64,000 nucleotides of DNA from NCBI RefSeq assembly GCF_008801475.1, contig NZ_VZPP01000004.1:434001-498000 (forward strand). Direction: 5' to 3'. The DNA comes from Pseudomonas moorei. GTDB taxonomy: Bacteria > Pseudomonadota > Gammaproteobacteria > Pseudomonadales > Pseudomonadaceae. The notes below the pieces were generated by a model, which saw only the letters and a list, made by a program, of their open reading frames with translations, was not told the origin of the DNA and did not search any database. Position 1 is the first letter of the stretch. Each line of letters starts with the position of its first letter. The position numbers and the translations under genes were made by a program. Shown piece by piece: positions 8,974 through 17,191 of the stretch.

Positions 8974-9325
8974 GGAATAGGGGGGCTTCGCACATTGGGT
9001 TAGGGCTGACAAACCTCTACACCACGAGTTGCCGGCATCGGGTGTTTTCCATGTCTATGAGTCGGGTCGTCTTTGGATGGCCAGTGCTCAGAGTCCGCAG
9101 GTGCCTGTTTGGTTCGATTCCGACCGTGCGCTGCAATCTACCGGTACCCCTGAAATGACTGGAGCGAAGATTAGCGACAGGATGTTGCGAAATGATGGAC
9201 AGGCTACACCTTAGAGGCTTGATCCGGACTGTCAACTGTTGATCTTCAACATCAGTGATATTGATAACGGCAGCGCAACTCCTGCATTAGTATCACTACT
9301 TTCAATTTTCTCGTGGATCCTTCCC
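8974..9325. promoter_or_regulatory. Divergent promoter region of histidine phosphatase and GST genes
   Basis: About 350 bp without a gene, lower in GC than its flanks. An ATCA-N7-TGAT inverted repeat at 9251-9265 fits the T-N11-A shape bound by LysR-type regulators, but no LysR gene is adjacent. No clear -35/-10 pair was found. Confidence 0.35.
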
Positions 9326-10039
9326 ATGACCGATTTGTCTGCGTTTCCCATCACCCAAAAATGGCCCGCACAGTACCCGGAGTGGATTCAGCTGTACTCC
9401 TTGCCGACCCCCAACGGCGTCAAGGTCTCGATCATGCTCGAAGAGATCGGCTTGCCTTACGAGCCGCACCGCGTCGGGTTCGACACCCATGATCAAATGT
9501 CCCCCGAATTCCTGTCGTTAAGCCCCAACAACAAGATCCCGGCCATCCTCGATCCCCATGGCCCGGACGGCCAACCCTTGCCACTGTTCGAGTCCGGGGC
9601 GATTCTGATCTACCTCGCCGACAAAAGCGGGCAGTTGCTGGCCCAGGAATCGGCAGCGCGCTACGAAACCATTCAGTGGCTGATGTTCCAGATGGGCGGC
9701 ATCGGGCCAATGTTCGGCCAGCTCGGCTTCTTCAATAAATTTGCCGGCAAGGACTACGAAGACAAACGTCCCCGTGACCGCTACGTCGAAGAAAGCAAAC
9801 GCCTGCTCGGCGTCCTCGACAAGCGCCTTGAAGGGCGTGACTGGATCATGGGCGAGCGCTACACCATTGCCGATATCGCGACCTTCCCCTGGGTGCGCAA
9901 CCTGATCGGCTTCTATGAGGCAGGCGATCTGGTCGGTATCCAGAATTTCCCCAACGTCACCCGGGTGCTGGAGAAGTTCCTGGCACGGCCGGCGGTCAAG
10001 CGCGGGCTGGAAATTCCAAAGCCAAACGTTTCGATCTGA
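9326..10039 (+). CDS. Glutathione S-transferase family protein (YfcG/YghU-like)
   Basis: Cytosolic GST-fold protein of 237 residues, probably a glutathione-dependent disulfide oxidoreductase. The thioredoxin-like half starts QLYSLPTPNGVKVSIMLEE and has the conserved NNKIPAI cis-proline and LFESGAILIYLA serine motif that hold glutathione. The C-terminal helical half includes GMGERYTIADIATFPW-like sequence (GERYTIADIATFPWV). The extra N-terminal 20 residues are usual for YghU-like members. Start ATG 9326; the frame extends upstream but without coding character. The phzF-like gene follows 18 bp later, likely in the same transcript. Confidence 0.88.
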   Translation: MTDLSAFPITQKWPAQYPEWIQLYSLPTPNGVKVSIMLEEIGLPYEPHRVGFDTHDQMSPEFLSLSPNNKIPAILDPHGPDGQPLPLFESGAILIYLADKSGQLLAQESAARYETIQWLMFQMGGIGPMFGQLGFFNKFAGKDYEDKRPRDRYVEESKRLLGVLDKRLEGRDWIMGERYTIADIATFPWVRNLIGFYEAGDLVGIQNFPNVTRVLEKFLARPAVKRGLEIPKPNVSI

Positions 10040-10057
10040 TCACGACCAGGGACGGCC

Positions 10058-10900
10058 ATGAGTTCATACAATTTCAAGCAAGTCGATGTTTTCAGTCGCG
10101 TGCCACTCAAGGGCAACCCGCTGGCGGTGGTGTTCGGCGCCGATGGGCTCAGCGATGAGCGCATGGGGGCGTTCGCGACCTGGACCAACCTCAGCGAAAC
10201 CACCTTCGTGCTCGAGCCGCAGGACCCTCGGGCCGATTATCGGGTGCGGATTTTCACGACATTGAACGAATTGCCATTTGCCGGCCATCCCACCCTGGGC
10301 ACCTGCCACGCCTGGCTTGAGGCGGGCGGTATACCCAAGGGTGACGAGATCATTCAGGAGTGTGGTGTCGGCCTGGTGCGGGTTCGTCGACAGGGCGCGG
10401 AACTGGCATTTCTCGCTCCGCCGCTGCTCAAGTCCGGGCCAGTGGAGGCCGGGTTGGTGGAGCGTGTGCGATTGGGCCTGGGGCTTGAACGGGATGCGAT
10501 TGTCCGGGCGCATTGGGTCGATAACGGCGCCGGTTGGCTGGCGGTGATGGTCGAGGATCGACAACAGGTCCTGGACTTGCAACCGGACCATTCGCAAATG
10601 CTCGGCCTGGCCGTCGGTGTCATTGCACCTTGGCAACCCGAGCGCGATGGCGATGATGCGCAGTTCGAGGTCCGAGCGTTCATTTCCGGCGATGGAATGC
10701 CTGAAGACCCGGCCACCGGCAGCCTGAATGCCGGAATTGCCCAATGGCTGATCGGCGAAGGATTGGCACCGGCCAGCTACGTCGTCAGCCAGGGCCTGAC
10801 CATGGGCCGTGCCGGGCGCATCCAGGTGGAACAGATAGGTGATGAAATCTGGATCGGTGGTGCGGTGGTGACCTGCGTCGATGGCACGCTAACGCTGTAG
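10058..10900 (+). CDS. PhzF-family isomerase
   Basis: 280-residue protein of the PhzF/diaminopimelate-epimerase fold. Signatures are YNFKQVDVFSRVPLKGNPLAVV at the N-terminus, FAGHPTLGTCHAWLE, and ATGSLNAGIAQWLI in the second half, the symmetric glycine-rich loops of the family. True phenazine genes are absent, so this is one of the many PhzF-like proteins of unknown substrate rather than part of a phenazine operon. It lies 18 bp after the GST gene. Confidence 0.87.
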   Translation: MSSYNFKQVDVFSRVPLKGNPLAVVFGADGLSDERMGAFATWTNLSETTFVLEPQDPRADYRVRIFTTLNELPFAGHPTLGTCHAWLEAGGIPKGDEIIQECGVGLVRVRRQGAELAFLAPPLLKSGPVEAGLVERVRLGLGLERDAIVRAHWVDNGAGWLAVMVEDRQQVLDLQPDHSQMLGLAVGVIAPWQPERDGDDAQFEVRAFISGDGMPEDPATGSLNAGIAQWLIGEGLAPASYVVSQGLTMGRAGRIQVEQIGDEIWIGGAVVTCVDGTLTL

Positions 10901-10914
10901 TGTCACTGAACCTC

Positions 10915-11006
10915 TTGTGGGAGCGGGATGCCCGCGAAGGCGGAGTGTCAGGCGCCATGGCCTGACGGACTCACCGCTTTCGCGAGCAAGCTCGCGCCCA
11001 CAGGAG
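10915..11006. repeat. REPIN (GTGGGAGC/GCGAGCAAGCTCGC pair)
   Basis: TTGTGGGAGCGGGATGCCCGCG and, inverted, TCGCGAGCAAGCTCGCGCCCACA about 45 bp apart. The spacer has its own GTCAGGCGCCATGGCCTGAC palindrome, so the whole unit can fold into one hairpin. Confidence 0.8.
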
Positions 11007-11143
11007 GTTGGTGTTTGCTCAAGGATTATTGCCATCGCTGTAATGCAGTCTTGAGCGTTCGACGTTTGTGCCCTGTACCTCGCAGGGCATAAGCTTTGCC
11101 CCCCTACGACTTTCGTCTTGTTCTCTGATTACCAGGAATGCCC

Positions 11144-12118
11144 ATGTCCAGTCAGTTCCCCGAAGCACGCCCACGCCGTCTGCGCCGCAATGCGAGCCTG
11201 CGCAGTCTTTTCCAGGAAACCGAGTTCAGCCTCAACGACCTGGTGCTGCCGATTTTCGTCGAAGAAGAAATCGATGACTTCGTGCCGATCAAAAGCATGC
11301 CCGGTGTGATGCGCATTCCCGAATCGAAACTGGCCGGCGAGATCGAGCGTTACGCCCGGGCCGGGATCAAGTCGGTGATGACCTTTGGCGTGTCCCACCA
11401 CCTGGACAGCAGCGGCAGCGACACCTGGCGCGACGACGGTCTGGTGTCGCGGATGTCGCGTATCGCCAAGGACGCGGTGCCGGAGATGATTGTCATGTCC
11501 GACACCTGCTTCTGCGAGTACACCGACCACGGTCATTGCGGTGTTCTGCACAACCACGAAGTCGACAATGACCAGACCCTGATCAACCTCGGCAAACAAG
11601 CCGTGGCGGCGGCCCGTGCCGGTGCCGATGTGATTGCGCCGTCGGCGGCGATGGACGGGCAGGTCCAGGCCATTCGCCGGGCACTCGACGCCGCCGGGTT
11701 CCAGCAGACGGCGATCATGGCCTATTCGACCAAGTTCGCCTCGGCGCTGTACGGCCCGTTTCGCGAAGCCGGTGGCAGCGCGCTCAAGGGGGATCGTAAA
11801 AGCTATCAGATGAACCCGATGAATCGCCGTGAAGCGGTGCGCGAATCACTGCTCGACGAGCAGGAAGGCGCCGACGCGCTGATGGTCAAGCCGGCCGGCG
11901 CCTACCTGGACATCATCCGCGACATTCGTGAGGTGTCGCGTTTGCCGCTGTCGGCGTATCAGGTGAGCGGCGAGTACGCGATGATCAAGTTCGGCGCGCA
12001 AGCCGGGGCGATCGATGAAGACCGTGTGGTGCGCGAAAGTCTTGGCGCAATCAAGCGGGCAGGGGCGGATCTGATCTTCACCTATTTCGCGATGGACCTG
12101 GCACTGGCCGGGATCTAA
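11144..12118 (+). CDS. hemB: Delta-aminolevulinic acid dehydratase, zinc-type
   Basis: Condenses two 5-aminolevulinate to porphobilinogen in haem synthesis. 324 residues. The zinc-binding cysteines are present: C122, C124 and C132 in [15 protein letters not shown], matching E. coli C120/C122/C130. The two active-site lysines are in [13 protein letters not shown] and [11 protein letters not shown]. The classical P. aeruginosa HemB is a magnesium enzyme lacking this cysteine triad, so this copy is probably a second, zinc-type paralogue (see findings). ATG 11144 is chosen because AGGA at 11134-11137 is 6 nt away and would touch the alternative ATG 11138. Confidence 0.95.
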   Translation: MSSQFPEARPRRLRRNASLRSLFQETEFSLNDLVLPIFVEEEIDDFVPIKSMPGVMRIPESKLAGEIERYARAGIKSVMTFGVSHHLDSSGSDTWRDDGLVSRMSRIAKDAVPEMIVMSDTCFCEYTDHGHCGVLHNHEVDNDQTLINLGKQAVAAARAGADVIAPSAAMDGQVQAIRRALDAAGFQQTAIMAYSTKFASALYGPFREAGGSALKGDRKSYQMNPMNRREAVRESLLDEQEGADALMVKPAGAYLDIIRDIREVSRLPLSAYQVSGEYAMIKFGAQAGAIDEDRVVRESLGAIKRAGADLIFTYFAMDLALAGI

Positions 12119-12130
12119 GACTCACCCGGT

Positions 12131-12165
12131 CCCTTGTTGGAGCTGGCTTGCCAGCTCACAGGGGG
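12131..12165. repeat. REP palindrome (GGAGCTGGCTTGCCAGCTC type)
   Basis: Short hairpin GAGCTGGC-TT-GCCAGCTC between the convergent hemB and FAD hydroxylase genes; may also terminate both. Confidence 0.65.
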
Positions 12166-12170
12166 CGGGA

Positions 12171-13700
12171 TCAGCCGAAAAACGACCGAATTCCGTGATG
12201 TTTGAAATACCGCTCGATCACCTTCGGGTCCGAGCAGGTTTCGGCTATCGCCACGTAGGTGTCGGGCCGCAACAGGTAAAACCCGTTACGCCCCAGGCCG
12301 GCTGTTTCAAACGCTGGCCGCCAGTCGAACACATGCAGCGGCAAATGATGCTCGATGCACCAGGCGATCATTTCGTCGCTGGTGTCGCCATACACATGCA
12401 CCTGCCAGTTCGGGGATTTCAGCGGTTCGAAGTTGTCCCCCTCGCCATCGTGCGCCCAGGGCAAGCGGTCGCCGCCATGAACATGCCCGGCAACGCCCAT
12501 GCTCAAAGGCATGCGGCGGTAGTTCAAGGTGATCTGCGACACCGTGCGAAACAGGAATTCGCGGGACCTCTCGAACGAGGCCATTTTCGGAATCAGGAAG
12601 GGCGCCAGGCGTGTGCGCAGCAGGTCGGCCATGCGGCCTTCGGCGGTGACGAACGTGAACACCCGGTCAGTGGTCGCCACCAGTTTGCGGGCAAAGGCGA
12701 TGCGTTCGGTTTCGTAGGTGTCGAGCAATCGGGCCTCGGCACCGCCGCTTAACACTGCGGCGAGTTTCCACGCCAGGTTGATGGCATCGCCTATGCCGGT
12801 GTTCATGCCCTGGCCGCCGGCGGGGCTGTGCACATGGGCCGCGTCGCCGAGTAAAAACGCACGGCCGGTGCGGAAGTGATCGGCCACCCGATGATGCACG
12901 CGGTAGGTCGAGAACCAGTTCACCTGTTCGATCTGCACCTTCAGATGCTCGATGGCCCGGCTGCTGACATCTTCGAATCGCAGGGTTTCGGCGTGCTCGG
13001 CGCGCTCATCTCGAACGGTGCCGATCAGGCGTGCGCGACCGCTTCCTGCCAGCGGGAACACCGCGAGAAAGTCGGCCTCATCGAGGTCCACGTGCAGTTC
13101 GCCGTTGAATGTCGGGCCGCTGGCCTGCACATCGGCCACATAGAAAATCTGCTGGTAGGTCCCGCCGGGAAACCCGGTGTCCAGGGCCTTGCGCACGACC
13201 GAGCGGGCACCATCGCAACCGGCCAGGTAGCAGGCCTGGCAGGTTTCCCGCTGACCATCGGGCAGACGCAACGTGGCACTGATGCCGTCACCGGTTTCCT
13301 CGAAAGCCTCGAGCTCGGTGTCGCGCTCCACGGAGACGCCAAAGGCTTCGAGGCGTTTGATCAGCAGCCGTTCGTGTTCGTCCTGGGGGAATATTTCGAG
13401 GAAGGCGTAAGGCGTCAGGCCCTCGCCGATGCGGCTGAGCGGCAAGCGGGCCACGGGTTCACCCTTGACCCAGAAATTGGCGGCCTCCACGCAATGACCC
13501 TGCTGCACGACGCTGTCACTGAGGTCGAGTTGACGGTACAGCTCCAGCGTCCGGGCCTGAACGGCCAGTGCCCGCGATGTGGTACCGGACGTGGATGTTT
13601 TGTCGATGATTCTTGCGTGGATCCCCAGTCTGCTCAGCCACAGCGCCAGGACCAGCCCGGTCGGGCCGGCGCCAATGATCAACACGTCGCTGCGGTGCAT
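12171..13700 (-). CDS. FAD-dependent aromatic hydroxylase (PheA/TfdB/MhpA-like)
   Basis: Flavoprotein monooxygenase of 509 residues. Motifs: VLIIGAGPTGLVLALWLSRLG (dinucleotide-binding GxGxxG at residues 7-27), DG-motif AGCDGARSVVRKAL near residue 160, and the second FAD motif FLLGDAAHVHSPAGGQGMNTG near residue 275, followed by DAINLAWKLA. These define the class A hydroxylases acting on phenolic rings with NAD(P)H and O2. GAGGAGGACAGGCTC just before the ATG at 13700 fixes the start. No ring-cleavage or pathway genes adjoin it, so the substrate is open. Confidence 0.88.
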   Translation of the reverse strand: MHRSDVLIIGAGPTGLVLALWLSRLGIHARIIDKTSTSGTTSRALAVQARTLELYRQLDLSDSVVQQGHCVEAANFWVKGEPVARLPLSRIGEGLTPYAFLEIFPQDEHERLLIKRLEAFGVSVERDTELEAFEETGDGISATLRLPDGQRETCQACYLAGCDGARSVVRKALDTGFPGGTYQQIFYVADVQASGPTFNGELHVDLDEADFLAVFPLAGSGRARLIGTVRDERAEHAETLRFEDVSSRAIEHLKVQIEQVNWFSTYRVHHRVADHFRTGRAFLLGDAAHVHSPAGGQGMNTGIGDAINLAWKLAAVLSGGAEARLLDTYETERIAFARKLVATTDRVFTFVTAEGRMADLLRTRLAPFLIPKMASFERSREFLFRTVSQITLNYRRMPLSMGVAGHVHGGDRLPWAHDGEGDNFEPLKSPNWQVHVYGDTSDEMIAWCIEHHLPLHVFDWRPAFETAGLGRNGFYLLRPDTYVAIAETCSDPKVIERYFKHHGIRSFFG

Positions 13701-13856
13701 GAGCCTGTCCTCCTCGCGGTGTGGGTCTAGTATGGTCCAGCCGTGGCGGGCGGCCAGGCTGGCTGCCCAACGGAGAAGACCCTTGCTCAGGGGCATAGCC
13801 TCGGAGAGGCCATTGATCGTATGGTTAGCCCGGCATAACGGATTTTCTGGAGCAGC

Positions 13857-14948
13857 ATGCAAGCCCATCGATTGATCATGAGCATCGTCGCGTTGCTGGT
13901 GCTGGCCGGTTGCGGCAGTCAACGCACGCAACAGGCGCCGGTGCGAACGCCCGCCGAGGTCAAGGCCGAAATTGTGCGACTGCTGCCGGCCAATGCCGTT
14001 GACCGCCAGGGTTGGGCCACAGACATCTATGCGGCGTTTGCCGCGCAGAAAATCGAGACGACCACGCAAAACCTCTGCTCGGTGCTGGCTGTCACCGAGC
14101 AGGAGTCGACCTTTCAGGCCGACCCGAGCGTGCCTGGCCTGGGCAAAATCGCTCGCGACGAAATTGATCGTCGGGCCGCCAAAGCCCACATCCCCGGCCT
14201 GTTGGTCAATGCGGCGTTGCAGGTGCGCTCGGCCAATGGCAAAACTTACAGCGAGCGCCTCAATGCGGCGCGTAGCGAAAAGGAACTGAGTGCGATCTTC
14301 GATGATTTTATCGGCATGGTGCCCATGGGCCAGACGCTGTTCGGTGGCTTCAACCCGGTGCACACCGGCGGGCCGATGCAGGTCAGCGTCGACTTTGCCG
14401 AGCAGCACGCCAAGGGTTATCCCTACCCGGTAGAAGGCTCGATCCGCCATGAAGTCTTCACTCGGCGTGGCGGCATGTATTTCGGTATCGCCCATTTGCT
14501 CGGATACCCGGTGAACTACCCGCAACCGCTGTATCGCTTCGCCGATTTCAACGCCGGTTGGTACGCCAGCCGCAATGCGGCGTTCCAGAACGCCGTGAGC
14601 CGGGCCTCGGGCATTCCGCTGGCGCTGGATGGCGACCTGGTCAATTACGGTTCGATCATGCCCGGCACCACGGAAGTGGCCGTGCGCAGCCTCGGCAAGC
14701 AACTGGATATGCGCAATACGACGATCAGGGATCAGCTGCAGGAGGGCAACAGCCTGGGGTTCGAAGACAGCACGTTGTATAGGCGAGTCTTTGCGCTGGC
14801 CGAACAGGCTGAAGGCCGGCCATTGCCTCGGCAGGTATTGCCGGGGATTGTCCTGCAAAGCCCGAAAATCACTCGCAAACTGACCACGGCCTGGTTTGCC
14901 AAGCGGGTCGATGAGCGTTATCAGCGCTGTATGGCGCGGGCTGACTGA
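13857..14948 (+). CDS. DUF1615 lipoprotein
   Basis: 363-residue predicted lipoprotein: a short signal peptide ends in the lipobox LVLAGC, modification at C19. The rest is a soluble all-helical-looking domain typical of the DUF1615 family (ENLCSVLAVTEQESTF-like segment TTTQNLCSVLAVTEQESTFQ; GYPVNYPQPLYRFADFNAGW). The E in TEQEST and the overall feel recall lysozyme-like folds, but no catalytic role is established. TCTGGAG precedes the ATG at 13857. It is divergent from the hydroxylase and followed by a clear terminator. Confidence 0.85.
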   Translation: MQAHRLIMSIVALLVLAGCGSQRTQQAPVRTPAEVKAEIVRLLPANAVDRQGWATDIYAAFAAQKIETTTQNLCSVLAVTEQESTFQADPSVPGLGKIARDEIDRRAAKAHIPGLLVNAALQVRSANGKTYSERLNAARSEKELSAIFDDFIGMVPMGQTLFGGFNPVHTGGPMQVSVDFAEQHAKGYPYPVEGSIRHEVFTRRGGMYFGIAHLLGYPVNYPQPLYRFADFNAGWYASRNAAFQNAVSRASGIPLALDGDLVNYGSIMPGTTEVAVRSLGKQLDMRNTTIRDQLQEGNSLGFEDSTLYRRVFALAEQAEGRPLPRQVLPGIVLQSPKITRKLTTAWFAKRVDERYQRCMARAD

Positions 14949-14991
14949 AGAGCACACGATCGCAGGCGGTTCTGCGGATTATCCCAGGCAT

Positions 14992-15021
14992 AAAAAAACC
15001 GGCTGATGAGGCCGGTTTTTT
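14992..15021 (+). terminator. Rho-independent terminator
   Basis: AAAAAAACCGGC-TGATGA-GCCGGTTTTTTT, a strong stem with a long T run after the DUF1615 gene. It is symmetric and may also serve the opposing repeat-protein gene. Confidence 0.88.
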
Positions 15022-15048
15022 GTCGAGGAGAGCGGTAAAGCCATTCAT

Positions 15049-15450
15049 TCAAGCGATGTGGTTGCTGTTCAAGTGGTCGGAACCATCGGCGGCGACGGTG
15101 TTGCCTTGCAGGTGGTCGGAACCATCGGCGGCGACGGTGTTGCCTTGCAGGTGGTCGGAACCATCGGCGGCGACGGTGTTGCCTTGCAGGTGGTCGGAAC
15201 CATCGGCGGCGACGGTGTTGCCTTGCAGGTGGTCGGAACCATCGGCGGCGACGGTGTTGCCTTGCAGGTGGTCGGAGCCATCGGCGGCCACTCGATTCTG
15301 GATCAGGCGATCAGAGCCACCTTCTGCCACGCGACTTTCAATCAGACGATCCGAGCCGCCTTCGGCGACGACAGGTTGAGCAGAGGTAGCGGCGAAAGCG
15401 TTTACTGCAAAAACCGAGAAAGCGATGCTGAGAAGAGTCTGGCGTTTCAT
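15049..15450 (-). CDS. Secreted tandem-repeat protein (13-residue VAADGSDH repeats)
   Basis: 133-residue exported protein. Signal peptide of about 21 residues (KRQTLLSIAFSVFAVNAFA, cleavage after AFA), then eight 13-residue units: two of the form VAEGGSDRLIxxR, five identical VAADGSDHLQGNT units, and a last VAADGSDHLNSN followed by HIA. Every unit has GSD followed by a basic residue. CCGGAG precedes the ATG at 15450. I recall related Pseudomonas proteins with VAEGGSDR/VAADGSSR units, some labelled phage infection protein, with no proven function. The Asp/His density would allow metal or cation binding; that is inference. The plus-strand frame here is a shadow. Confidence 0.75.
   Translation of the reverse strand: MKRQTLLSIAFSVFAVNAFAATSAQPVVAEGGSDRLIESRVAEGGSDRLIQNRVAADGSDHLQGNTVAADGSDHLQGNTVAADGSDHLQGNTVAADGSDHLQGNTVAADGSDHLQGNTVAADGSDHLNSNHIA
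15073..15267. repeat. Five perfect 39-bp tandem repeats
   Basis: Units start at 15073, 15112, 15151, 15190 and 15229 and are identical at the base level; diverged units continue to about 15384. They encode the 13-residue repeats of the secreted protein and keep its frame, so copy number can change without a frameshift. Confidence 0.93.
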
Positions 15451-15660
15451 GGTGGTGTGCTCCGGGTCTTGTTGGGTGGGTATGGAGCAGATGTTACGCC
15501 GCGCAATTTTTATGAGAACTTCATTGGCATGATGGTGAACATCGACGGGATTGATAGGGATAGCGGCATACCCCTTGTGGGCTTGATGATGCGGTCGTCG
15601 GATGGCTCCAGCAGGGCCAAGGGCGGCTTCTACACTGGTTGGCATCCCAAGGAGGTGTGT

Positions 15661-16284
15661 ATGTATCAGCTCTACGGTCATCAGAATTCGGGCGCGGCCG
15701 CAATCGAGGCGGCACTGGAACTGTGTGAGATCCCTTATCGTTTCATCGATGTCGAGTCGTCTTCGCAGGCCGCCCTGGCCCTGGAGAAGCTCAACCCGCT
15801 CAAGCAGATTCCGACCCTGCAATTGCCCGACGGCAGCATCCTCACCGAGAGCGCGGCGATTCTGATTCATCTCGGGCTGACGTTTCCCGAGTCGAACCTG
15901 CTGCCGGACAACCCGGCCGATCGTGATCAGGCCATCCGTGGCCTGGTGTACATCGTCAGCAATTGCTATGCAGCGATCGGCATCATCGATTACCCCGAAC
16001 GCTGGCTGGCCGTGGCGGATGAGTCGTCACGGCAAAACCTGATGGCAGGCACCCGCGCACGGCTGCATTGGAGTTGGGAAGTGTTTGCCGATCAGTTTTC
16101 CGCCGAGCTGTATCTGGGGGACGAGACGCCGGGAGCGCTGGATGTGCTGGCGGCGGTGGTCAGTCGATGGTCAGGCAGCCGCGAACATTTGCGCACGGCC
16201 CGGCCGGGGTTTTACGCCTGGCTGGAACGCATTGACCGACATCCGACGCTGGCGCCGGTGTTCGCCCGGCATTGGCCGGCCTGA
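15661..16284 (+). CDS. Glutathione S-transferase family protein
   Basis: 207-residue cytosolic GST. N-terminal thioredoxin-like half with YQLYGHQNSGAAAIEAALEL, the cis-Pro motif KQIPTLQLPDG and the glutathione-holding LTESAAILIHL; C-terminal helical domain with DETPGALDVLAAVVSRW. AAGGAGG at 15650-15656 fixes the ATG at 15661. The long frame upstream runs antisense through the repeat protein and is not part of this gene. Monocistronic; substrate unknown. Confidence 0.88.
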   Translation: MYQLYGHQNSGAAAIEAALELCEIPYRFIDVESSSQAALALEKLNPLKQIPTLQLPDGSILTESAAILIHLGLTFPESNLLPDNPADRDQAIRGLVYIVSNCYAAIGIIDYPERWLAVADESSRQNLMAGTRARLHWSWEVFADQFSAELYLGDETPGALDVLAAVVSRWSGSREHLRTARPGFYAWLERIDRHPTLAPVFARHWPA

Positions 16285-16350
16285 GCACTGCAAAACAAAG
16301 GCGGGCAGTGTGTTTCCTGGCGTCAACTGATCCTGTGGCAAGCGCGGTCA

Positions 16351-16443
16351 CTGCAGGAGCGAGCCTACTCGCGAAGGGGGCATCAGCCTCAACATCCTGG
16401 TTGACTGAACGACCGCTATCGCGAGCAGGCTCGCCCACAGGGG
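16351..16443. repeat. REPIN
   Basis: TGCAGGAGCGAGCCTACTCGCG paired with the inverted TCGCGAGCAGGCTCGCCCACAGGGG about 45 bp away. Confidence 0.75.
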
Positions 16444-16461
16444 ATAGTTGGTATGTTTGAG

Positions 16462-16902
16462 TTATTCCCCGCGAATGTACTGTTCCAGCTGACGAATCAG
16501 TTCCGCCTGTTCCGCGATGGCTTCCTTGACCAGGTCACCAATCGACAGCAAGCCGATCAACTTGCCGTCCTCCACCACCGGCAAGTGGCGCAGGCGTTTG
16601 TCGGACATGATGCCCAGGCAGGTATCGACGGTTTGATGGGTGTCCACGGTAATCACCGGTGAAACCATGATGTCGCGTACCGGCGTACCCACCGAAGAAC
16701 GCCCGTGCAGCACCAGTTTGCGCGCATAGTCACGCTCACTGATGATGCCCAGCACTTCGTCATTTTCCACCACCAGCAAGGCGCCGACGTTTTTCTCTGC
16801 CATCTTCATCAGCGCTTCCAGCACCATATGACCAGGTTTGATCTGGTGTACTTCCTGATTCTTCTGATCTTTCAACTTGAGTAGTTGCGCGACGGTTTTC
16901 AT
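16462..16902 (-). CDS. Tandem CBS-domain protein
   Basis: 146 residues consisting almost only of two CBS domains: the first around HMVLEALMKMAEKNVGALLVVE and GIISERDYARK, the second around VDTCLGIMSDKRLRHLPVVE and GLLSIGDLVK. Such stand-alone CBS pairs bind adenosine nucleotides and act as energy sensors for partner proteins; the partner is unknown here. The start is the ATG at 16902 (MKTVAQLLKLK). Monocistronic. Confidence 0.9.
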   Translation of the reverse strand: MKTVAQLLKLKDQKNQEVHQIKPGHMVLEALMKMAEKNVGALLVVENDEVLGIISERDYARKLVLHGRSSVGTPVRDIMVSPVITVDTHQTVDTCLGIMSDKRLRHLPVVEDGKLIGLLSIGDLVKEAIAEQAELIRQLEQYIRGE

Positions 16903-17047
16903 GGCGGTTTCTCGGGTGTTGTCGTTGTCATTGAAGAATCGTAGACGCCGGCGCGCAGGGCAAGAGAGAAAGCGGCAGATAACCTGCAAAAAACGTCATT
17001 CGGTGGTTTTTCTTCGGTAAACCCCGGATTCCTGCCCGGCAAAATAC

Positions 17048-17140
17048 CTGTGGGAGCGCACTTGCCAGCGATGAGGTCATATCAGTCGACATCCATGTTG
17101 AATGTCAGGCCGCCATCGCGAGCAAGCTCGCTCCCAAGGG
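17048..17140. repeat. REPIN
   Basis: TGTGGGAGCGCACTTGCCAGCG and the inverted CGCGAGCAAGCTCGCTCCCA about 50 bp apart, just upstream of polB. Confidence 0.72.
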
Positions 17141-17191
17141 TCCGTGGTGGCGTAGAATCACCACCCTGAATCAATGTTGAGGTTTTCAGTG

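Noticed and set aside
10058..10900. Part of a phenazine biosynthesis cluster
   Set aside because: PhzF-like proteins are widespread; no phzA-G neighbours.
13701..14957. N-terminal extension of the FAD hydroxylase frame to 14957
   Set aside because: It reads antisense through the DUF1615 gene; a strong ribosome site stands before the ATG at 13700.
15073..15384. CRISPR array
   Set aside because: The 39-bp units are directly adjacent with no spacers and encode a protein repeat; no cas genes.
15058..15660. Repetitive plus-strand frame (VVGTIGGDGVALQ repeats) fused to the GST
   Set aside because: Antisense of the real secreted repeat protein; the GST has its own ribosome site at 15650-15656.
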